Shown in pieces: positions 57,419-64,000 of a DNA stretch of 64,000 nt. Position 1 is the first letter of the stretch, and each line of letters begins with the position of its first letter. The position numbers were made by a program, and so were the translations under genes. The DNA comes from Costus lasius. Lineage: Eukaryota > Streptophyta > Magnoliopsida > Zingiberales > Costaceae. A model generated the notes under the pieces. It saw only the letters and a program-made list of their open reading frames with translations. It searched no databases and was not told where the DNA came from. The DNA is taken from contig CM050449.1 of assembly GCA_027563935.2 (NCBI GenBank), positions 15,266,501 to 15,330,500 on the forward strand, in the 5' to 3' direction.

Positions 57419-59200
57419 CATTTAATTTTGGTATACGTTTTAGAGTATATTTATTAATTTTTAATACAAAAATTAAAATTTTTATTTTAGTTATTAATTT
57501 TATGAAAAAACTCATACGCTACGTGTATATAAAAAGAATTGCAATTAATTGAGAGTAGATGCCCCAGTAAAATAATTTAATTTATTCATAAATGTGCTAC
57601 TATAAATTATATATTTTTACTAAAAAATTATCAATGTAATTTCAAACTTTCATTAGGGATATTTTTATTGTCATTTCTTATTTGATCTTGCATATAAATT
57701 TTTTTCCCCTCTTTCAATTCTCAAATTAATTGAAAAACACTAATCCAACAATTATCTAAATCTTTTTTTAAATTTTACAAAATTTTCTTAGTATTATCTC
57801 AATATATTGTCCTCATTTATTTTATTTTATAATTAAATAAAAGATAATTAAAATACAATCATGAGGTATGCATTCTTTATATAATTAAAAACAAACCCTA
57901 GAATAAGATATATTGTATTTTTTTATATATTAAATAATGAGCTAATGTTAAAATTAAATTAAATTAAACAATTATTATTTTTATAATTAAAATACAACTA
58001 TGTGTATATTTTTTTAATTTTTAAGATACTTTTTTAAAATAACAAATAAATAAAATACTATTTAAATTTTAAATAAAAAACAACTAAAAACCCATGTCAT
58101 ACACGGTCCACATACCTAAATATCTCAGCCCAACACAGTCTGATCCCATGCCTCATGTGCAGTGCTCGGCCCAAATAGAGCCAGGCCAGCGTGGGCGATG
58201 GGGCACGAACGGGCCCGCGTGCTGGCCACCTTTAGCCACAATCCACATCAAAATAAGCTTATCCATCATTGTTCTTCTACCACGGGAAAAAAGAGCGCCG
58301 TAACCATCGATATTAAGTGCACTGGATTTTTCTACTAATTGAGGACGTTGACTTCCATTGATCCATTATATTATGACCGTGTCTTTGCTAGGGGAAAAAG
58401 AAAATAAACGCGCCAAAGGACAACGTAATCTAACGTGCCGGGCGGAAAGGGCAAGGCGAAGCGCGGGAAGTAACAAAGTGAACCCCAGACCGGTTGCCGG
58501 GCCGGAGGGGCAACCGTGTCTCGGTGCGACGAATCCGCCCTGCTAAATCGCGGACGGATCTAGTAAACTGGGTGGCGAAATCTAATAGGTCCACGCCATG
58601 CATAAGTACACGACCGTTCGCGCGGGAAATTGGGGGTAAGACCAGGTCGCCTCGCTTGTCGCTTCGGCCGCTCAACATTACCGATATCGACAGTGCCGAC
58701 GTCGACGCAACATGTGATTATCCGTATCGGTTAACAGAAATATTTTCCTGTACCATGTTTTCTTTAGAATAAACGGATGATTATATATCTTTTTTATAAT
58801 TTTGTAAAATCATTACTTTTAATCTCTCTATGCAATATACATAAGGGAGTTAAATATTTCTTTGTTTTAAGACATTTCAAAAAAAAAACATACGAGAAAT
58901 TATAAAAGACAAATTAAATCAAATTTTATTTATTTTCATGTAATATATTATATAAAAAAAATTGGCCTTTTGCAAGTTGCGATCCTTTTACAAAAAACCC
59001 ATTCTAAAATTTTTATTCAAGGAGTCGAGTCATGCAGACCTCACCCGCGCGCACGATCCGTCCCTTCATCCTGACCGTCGAAGCCTCTCTCTCTCGCGCG
59101 TTGAACGAGTCTTGTTGGACAAGACGCATTGAGAAAATGCAGCTTCTCTTGCGCAGCCTTGATCGCTTTCCACACTAAATTCCACCTTATCATCATCGCC
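57419..59200. other. Intergenic region; AT-rich then GC-richer
   Basis: 57419-58090 is strongly AT-rich with no gene. 58090-58720 is GC-richer and has overlapping short frames on both strands, none recognisable. 58720-59030 is AT-rich again. Part of this is the upstream region of the gene at 59370. Confidence 0.55.
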
Positions 59201-59221
59201 AGTGCACTGTGCACTCTTATC

Positions 59222-59228
59222 TATAAAG
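59222..59228 (+). promoter_or_regulatory. Likely TATA box of the DUF4228-like gene
   Basis: TATAAAG lies about 145 bp upstream of the ATG at 59370 and is followed by a CT-rich leader, as expected for a plant promoter and 5' UTR. Confidence 0.6.
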
Positions 59229-59369
59229 CCGCCCCGATCTCTTCTTGCTTACCACTACTACCTCACTCCGCCTCTCTCATCAACCTGCTACGCTTCCCTC
59301 TTCTCCCTCCGTCTCTCTCGATCCAATCCCTGTTCCATCACGGATAAACTAAAGAAAACCATAACCAGC

Positions 59370-59801
59370 ATGGGAAATTGCGCCGCTCTTCACGTGCCCC
59401 GTACGGACGAGATCATCATATCTACCGACGCCGGTGCTCCACCGCATTGCGAACCGCTCATCTACGACGCGACCAAGGCACAAAAACCGCAGCCGCCGGC
59501 TGCAGCGGCGGCTCAGACGCCTTGCAGAAGGGACAAGGCGAAGCTCAAGGTTCACTTCGCGGATGACGTGGTCTTCGACCACAGCGCTAAGAAGAAGGAG
59601 TGCGTCACCAAAGTAAAGATGGTGATGACGAAGAAGCAGGCGGCGCTGCTCATGTCCGCGCTGGCCGCAGGCGACCAGGGCGCGCTCGAGAGCATGCTTT
59701 GCGAGCTCGAGTCTGCGAAAAGCTTAGGTCAACCGGAGACGACGAGGAGGGACGTAGTTGACTGGCGATGTGATGCAGTTGATGCTTCTATCGAAGTTTA
59801 A
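59370..59801 (+). CDS. Small MGNC-start plant protein, DUF4228/PADRE-like
   Basis: A single-exon frame of 143 residues beginning MGNCAALHVPRTDEIIISTD. The frame stays open upstream to 59202, but MGNC is chosen because Gly2 followed by Cys4 is a standard N-myristoylation/palmitoylation signal and is the usual start of DUF4228 proteins. Residues about 30-55 are Ala/Pro-rich. A basic stretch (CRRDKAKLKVHFADDVVF) precedes the conserved-looking C-terminal part (VKMVMTKKQAALLMSALAAG, then ALESMLCELES, residues about 89-125), which resembles the family's KV-x-TK-x-x-L-x-x-L motif. Many members respond to pathogen or abiotic stress and sit at membranes, but the molecular activity is unknown. The match is by eye, so the family call is moderate. 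A possible poly(A) signal AATAAA lies at about 59889. Confidence 0.65.
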   Translation: MGNCAALHVPRTDEIIISTDAGAPPHCEPLIYDATKAQKPQPPAAAAAQTPCRRDKAKLKVHFADDVVFDHSAKKKECVTKVKMVMTKKQAALLMSALAAGDQGALESMLCELESAKSLGQPETTRRDVVDWRCDAVDASIEV

Positions 59802-60238
59802 GTTCAACCACAGCTAGTTTTTTATGGTGTTTTTTTCCTTATGCCAAATATATGTTCAATTTCTCTGGTAATCACTTGTTGATAGGGAAATAAATATAAG
59901 CTTTATTTTGCTTTCAAGTGTGAAAAACCGAGTAATCTGAAATCTAATCAACGATTTTAATGTATAATTGTTGATGACTTGTTGAAGAGCCCACTCAACC
60001 TTTTTGACTCGACTGTCAGTAGACCGAGCAGATTTGAGGTCTTTGTGATCCAAGTTGTTCAAACGCGTTTATAGTCGCTATTATATTGCCGGTTAAGCAA
60101 CAGACCAAATTACCAACCACCACATAATTCAGATTGAAAATCGGACGTCAAAGATTCATAATTCCATTCTAACTACAAAGAATCCATCATCCGAGTTGGC
60201 AAACGATCAGACAGCCTTTTTGTGACTTGCATCCCTAC
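59802..60238. other. 3' flank of the DUF4228-like gene
   Basis: Likely holds the 3' UTR, then AT-rich intergenic DNA up to the TR-GAG insertion. No other gene seen. Confidence 0.5.
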
Positions 60239-61357
60239 TGTCAGGGCCCGGTCTACCCGGTCCGGCCCAAACCCATGTGCAGGCCCAAGCCCACACAAGT
60301 CGATGCTCGACTTTGCATTCAACACAACGCGCGAGACGCGTTGTGCGACGGGGCGCTCGGAGGACGCGGACGGCTGCAAGTCTTCTCCGCGAAGCTCGGA
60401 TGCAGACGCGGATGGCGACGCTGGCAGGACCGAGCAAAGCGGAGGTTTTGGCAAAGGATGCGGACGCGCGAGAGCTTAGGGCGGTGGGCGCCCTAAGAGG
60501 AGAAGGGAAGCGGCGGCGCTTCCCCTATAAAGCTGCGGACGAGGGCAGCAGCGAGGATTCTTCGATCACCATCGGCGAGCTTCAAACCATCCACGAGCGG
60601 ATTCGTGTGAGGATTTGAGAGATCTGTACCCGGATAGCGAGTGGCTTCCGGCGAGGGAGGGGAGAGGGCTACCGGCCAGGGGCCGACGACTGAGGAGTTT
60701 TGTAAGCTTATTTGAGGGAAATAAAGCTTCTTCCGACATCGTCCTTTTTCCCTGCTCTTTCTGTTCTCTGTGAATCGGCGACGAGGTCTTGGCGTCTCCG
60801 GCGGCGGCGGCGGCACTCGACGACGGAAGAGACGAGTTGTCTTCGGCGAGTCGCGAGCGCAGGTGGCGCTCGGCTTCGGACGAAGGTTGAAGACGACGAC
60901 GCTGTAACGAATCGAACGGCGTTCGATTCGAGGCAAACGAAATCGATTCGGCGAAATCGATTTCGGCTGACGCAAGCAGACGTCAGCGAGGCAGGAAGTC
61001 AAAATTGGCGACGCGATTTCGAGCGGCGAACGAAATCGGAAGCTGACGTCAGCAGACGAGCGGCTGACGTAAGCGAAGGAAATTCGAATTCGATTTCGAA
61101 TTCGAATCGGCGAACGGCGGTCAAAATCAATTTTGACCGAGAGGTAATTTTGGATTTAGGGTTTCGATCGGTTTTCTCTAAATTAGGGTTAGGGTTTTCT
61201 GTGCGATTTTGTATTTGGGGATAAAATTTATCCGAAGAGATTAGGGTTTCGATTTTGGGTCGGAAACCCTAGGGCGAGTTACGTTCCGGTATTCCGCCGG
61301 ACGGCTCTAGGAAGCGGATAAGCGCCAATCCTAGGCCGATCCGACCGGGGCGTGACA
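60239..61357 (+). repeat. TR-GAG 5' LTR
   Basis: TGTCAGGGCCCGG to GGGGCGTGACA. GC-rich, with a TATAAAG at 60526, repeated TGACGT-type motifs at 60966-61070, an AATTCG inverted cluster near 61080-61110, and TTAGGGTTAGGG telo-box sequence near 61180. Frames on both strands reflect base composition and are not called genes. Confidence 0.95.
60526..60532 (+). promoter_or_regulatory. TR-GAG LTR TATA box
   Basis: TATAAAG after CTTCCCC, 287 bp into the LTR; the same site is at 63024-63030 in the 3' LTR. Confidence 0.65.
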
Positions 61358-61359
61358 AC

Positions 61360-61372
61360 AGGTATCAGAGCA
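61360..61372 (+). other. TR-GAG primer-binding site (initiator tRNA-Met)
   Basis: GGTATCAGAGC begins just inside the 5' LTR; the first base of the usual TGGTATCAGAGC is changed. Confidence 0.8.
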
Positions 61373-61534
61373 GGCTAACGTGCTCTAGCAAACACGGCAC
61401 CTTCAGCCTCACCCTCGAAGGTGAGGAAAGGTCTGAAGTTCCAGAAGATCACCCATACTGCTAGAGGAGCGTCAGAGGACGCCCGACCCAGGCAGGATAA
61501 AGGAAAAGCCAAGGAGACGGCTGATCCTGTGGAG

Positions 61535-62977
61535 ATGGTGAATCAGGGTGATCGCATTGCTCACATCGAGCAAATGCTCGGTATGACTAGTGGTGGAGAT
61601 ACTGGGATGATTCCACAGGTGGAAAACCTTCAAAAGACTGTGGGGGATCAGGAATTACTGATCGAACAGCAGAGGTTGCAAATCGAGCAACAAGGGTTGC
61701 AGATTGAGCAACAGAGGTTGCAGATCGAGGTCATGCGACAGACCATGGAGGGTCTGATCCATCTACCAGGGGAGATGGTTCGCATAAAGGAGGACATGCA
61801 CGCTGAAGTAAAGGTACTGCGCCTAGCCCTAGCGCAAGTATCATCGGCACCGGTGGAGCAGGAGGCTCCTAAACCGAGGGTGCGCGTGCCAGACCCAGCG
61901 ACGTTCGGGGGGGCTCGATCGTCCCGAGAGGTCGAAAACTTTATCTGGGATATGGAGCAACTGTTTTCAGCTAACCATATTTCTGCAGGAGATCGGGTAC
62001 AGGTGTGCATCGCCTATCTTACAGGCGACGCAAAGCTTTGGTGGCGAACCAAAGTTGGCTCTACTTCCGGGACTACTAGCTGGACTTGGGAGACTTTCCG
62101 TGAGGAACTGCGGCGGCAGTTTCTTCCCGGAAACTCGGCGGACCAGGCGCGTGGCAAACTGGATCGGCTGAGACATGCAGGCTCGATCCAGGAGTACGTC
62201 AGGGCTTTCTCTACGTTGATGCTGGAGCTTCCGGGGATGGCGGAGGACGATAGGCGATACTTCTTCCTCCGGGGCCTTCAGCCATGGGCAGAAACGGAGG
62301 TCCGACGTCGCGAGCCGGTTGACTGGAGGGCGGCGGCGGCAGTGGCTGAATCTTTGGTGGATAACAGAAACTTCAAACCAGCACTACCAAAGAAATCCAA
62401 GACACCACCAAAGCGCGGACCTCAGCGCGGCTCCCCACGCACACCGCCGGGAGCTAGAGTTCCAGAGAGGGGTAGACCCTTTTACCGGCAGAACAAGGGT
62501 TCACCGGGACGACGGGAGCAGAAGCCACAGGGTTGTTTCTGGTGCGGGGGACCTCACTGGGTGAAGGACTGCCCCAACAAACAGAAACTCATGGCAATGG
62601 CGGCACAGGAACCAGCCGTGGAGGCTGAGGAAATCGAGCAACCGCGGATTGGTGCTTTGAGGATCGGAGCGATGGTTCTGCAGGATCCGCCCGTTAGAGA
62701 CATCGAGGGCGATGTCCAAATTGGGCGGGGGAGTATTGTCAGGGCCCGGTCTACCCGGTCCGGCCCAAACCCATGTGCAGGCCCAAGCCCACACAAGTCG
62801 ATGCTCGACTTTGCATTCAACACAACGCGCGAGACGCGTTGTGCGACGGGGCGCTCGGAGGACGCGGACGGCTGCAAGTCTTCTCCGCGAAGCTCGGATG
62901 CAGACGCGGATGGCGACGCTGGCAGGACCGAGCAAAGCGGAGGTTTTGGCAAAGGATGCGGACGCGCGAGAGCTTAG
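61535..62977 (+). CDS. TR-GAG Gag protein (retrotrans_gag and CCHC knuckle)
   Basis: The first ATG in the long frame is at 61535 (MVNQGDRIAHIEQML). The frame is open further upstream, and an ACG at 61394 in good context (AACACGGC) may be the original start changed by one base. An N-terminal coiled coil has the repeat LQIEQQ three times (about 61675-61730). The Gag core follows: PATFGGARSSREVENFIWDM, WWRTKVGS, WETFREELRRQFLP, GSIQEYVRAFSTLMLELPGM and RYFFLRGLQPWAETEVR. A basic Pro/Arg-rich linker leads to CFWCGGPHWVKDC, the zinc knuckle. There is no stop before the 3' LTR, so the frame reads about 80 codons into it and ends at 62977. Gag forms the virus-like particle and packages RNA. Confidence 0.85.
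   Translation: MVNQGDRIAHIEQMLGMTSGGDTGMIPQVENLQKTVGDQELLIEQQRLQIEQQGLQIEQQRLQIEVMRQTMEGLIHLPGEMVRIKEDMHAEVKVLRLALAQVSSAPVEQEAPKPRVRVPDPATFGGARSSREVENFIWDMEQLFSANHISAGDRVQVCIAYLTGDAKLWWRTKVGSTSGTTSWTWETFREELRRQFLPGNSADQARGKLDRLRHAGSIQEYVRAFSTLMLELPGMAEDDRRYFFLRGLQPWAETEVRRREPVDWRAAAAVAESLVDNRNFKPALPKKSKTPPKRGPQRGSPRTPPGARVPERGRPFYRQNKGSPGRREQKPQGCFWCGGPHWVKDCPNKQKLMAMAAQEPAVEAEEIEQPRIGALRIGAMVLQDPPVRDIEGDVQIGRGSIVRARSTRSGPNPCAGPSPHKSMLDFAFNTTRETRCATGRSEDADGCKSSPRSSDADADGDAGRTEQSGGFGKGCGRARA
62720..62733 (+). other. TR-GAG polypurine tract
   Basis: TTGGGCGGGGGAGTAT lies directly before the 3' LTR; purine-rich apart from one C. Confidence 0.7.
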
Positions 62978-63855
62978 GGCGGTGGGCGCCCTAAGAGGAG
63001 AAGGGAAGCGGCGGCGCTTCCCCTATAAAGCTGCGGACGAGGGCAGCAGCGAGGATTCTTCGATCACCATCGGCGAGCTTCAAACCATCCACGAGCGGAT
63101 TCGTGTGAGGATTTGAGAGATCTGTACCCGGATAGCGAGTGGCTTCCGGCGAGGGAGGGGAGAGGGCTACCGGCCAGGGGCCGACGACTGAGGAGTTTTG
63201 TAAGCTTATTTGAGGGAAATAAAGCTTCTTCCGACATCGTCCTTTTTCCCTGCTCTTTCTGTTCTCTGTGAATCGGCGACGAGGTCTTGGCGTCTCCGGC
63301 GGCGGCGGCGGCACTCGACGACGGAAGAGACGAGTTGTCTTCGGCGAGTCGCGAGCGCATGTGGCGCTCGGCTTCGGACGAAGGTTGAAGACGACGACGC
63401 TGTAACGAATCGAACGGCGTTCGATTCGAGGCAAACGAAATCGATTCGGCGAAATCGATTTCGGCTGACGCAAGCAGACGTCAGCGAGGCAGGAAGTCAA
63501 AATTGGCGACGCGATTTCGAGCGGCGAACGAAATCGGAAGCTGACGTCAGCAGACGAGCGGCTGACGTAAGCGAAGGAAATTCGAATTCGATTTCGAATT
63601 CGAATCGGCGAACGGCGGTCAAAATCAATTTTGACCGAGAGGTAATTTTGGATTTAGGGTTTCGATCGGTTTTCTCTAAATTAGGGTTAGGGTTTTCCGT
63701 GCGATTTTGTATTTGGGGATAAAATTTATCCGAAGAGATTAGGGTTTCGATTTTGGGTCGGAAACCCTAGGGCGAGTTACATTCCGGTATTCCGCCGGAC
63801 GGCTCTAGAAAGCGGATAAGCGCCAATCCTAGGCCGATCCGACCGGGGCGTGACA
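62737..63855 (+). repeat. TR-GAG 3' LTR
   Basis: Same length as the 5' LTR. Differences by eye: 60862 G/63360 T, 61200 T/63698 C, 61283 G/63781 A and 61311 G/63809 A. Confidence 0.95.
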
Positions 63856-63860
63856 CCTAC

Positions 63861-64000
63861 TCTCTGTTGGCGGCATGTGTGAATAGAGGAAAGAGATGGC
63901 AAGTAATTGCATCAATCAGCAAGAGGTCTCTCTCTCATGGAATGAGTCCACGGTCGATGACAAGAACAGTATCACGTTAAAGTTGACTCCTTCCACTTTA
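63861..64000. other. Right edge, flank of TR-GAG
   Basis: 140 bp of flanking DNA. On minus there is a short open stretch (FNVILFLSSTVDSFHERET, then a stop), which could be the end of an exon, but it is too short to name. Confidence 0.3.

Larger units (their letters stand above)
60239..63855 (+). mobile_element. Young TR-GAG (gag-only) LTR retrotransposon
   Basis: Two 1119-bp LTRs (60239-61357 and 62737-63855) differ at only four positions by eye and flank a 1.38-kb interior that encodes Gag and nothing else. The target-site duplication CCTAC (60234-60238 and 63856-63860) is perfect. The element fits the TR-GAG class, which needs protease, RT and integrase from an autonomous partner. Confidence 0.93.

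Noticed and set aside
58430..58772. Overlapping frames of 62-92 codons in a GC-rich patch
   Set aside because: Opposite-strand overlaps, no recognisable motif and no plausible splice partners.
59202..59369. N-terminal extension of the DUF4228-like gene
   Set aside because: The frame is open, but it would overlap the TATA box and leader and would remove the MGNC myristoylation start.
61170..61200. Telomere repeat
   Set aside because: Only two or three TTAGGG-like units, in both LTRs of an element; this is a telo-box-like motif, not a telomere.
60493..61224. Long open frames on both strands of the TR-GAG LTR (169-170 codons), repeated in the other LTR
   Set aside because: They overlap in opposite directions, lie across the promoter and leader, are low complexity and Arg-rich, and match no domain I know. 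They follow from GC-rich sequence with few stops.
63861..64000. Possible minus-strand terminal exon at the right edge
   Set aside because: Only about 25 codons are visible, with no splice site or known motif that would support a gene call.

Overview
This is nuclear DNA of a flowering plant, probably a monocot. The call rests on plant-type split genes, plant LTR-retrotransposon lineages (chromovirus, Athila, Copia, TR-GAG) and a florigen whose C-terminal half reads like monocot FT proteins. The species was not identified. There are no prokaryotic features.

Layout. 332-996 (+): last three exons of an FT-type florigen gene; exon 1 lies outside the window. 2079-20105 (-): complete 12-exon gene for splicing factor SF3a60 (SF3A3; Arabidopsis ATROPOS), 506 codons spread over 18 kb, with introns enlarged by MITE-like, hAT-like and fold-back elements. 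20233-21178: tandem duplication joining DNA just upstream of SF3A3 to a retrotransposon LTR. 20400-57418: a 37-kb nest built on three degraded copies (A minus, B and C plus) of one Ty3/Gypsy chromovirus. Inserted into these copies are a non-autonomous Athila-like element (23177-31103), a deleted Athila element with an intact ORF in the env position (34556-42771), a solo LTR (42793-44264), a second solo LTR (46359-49579) that itself holds a Copia solo LTR (47328-49096), and a 3'-truncated Copia element (49751-55510). 59370-59801 (+): a small intronless gene with an N-terminal MGNC myristoylation signal, resembling the plant DUF4228/PADRE family. 60239-63855: a very young non-autonomous TR-GAG retrotransposon with equal-length 1119-bp LTRs and an intact CCTAC target-site duplication.

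Cellular genes: FT-like (flowering signal), SF3A3 (U2 snRNP/SF3a) and the DUF4228-like gene have no evident joint function. FT and SF3A3 are convergent, about 1.1 kb apart.

Most unusual signals: (1) short hairpins in the 3' non-coding region of two different Athila families whose stems covary between families; (2) arrays of roughly 62-66-bp repeats with a palindromic core, present both in the LTRs and downstream of pol, with a palindrome that differs by family but is the same at both sites of one family; (3) the microhomology-mediated duplication at the SF3A3 promoter edge; (4) an inverted chromovirus pair that could be transcribed as a hairpin.
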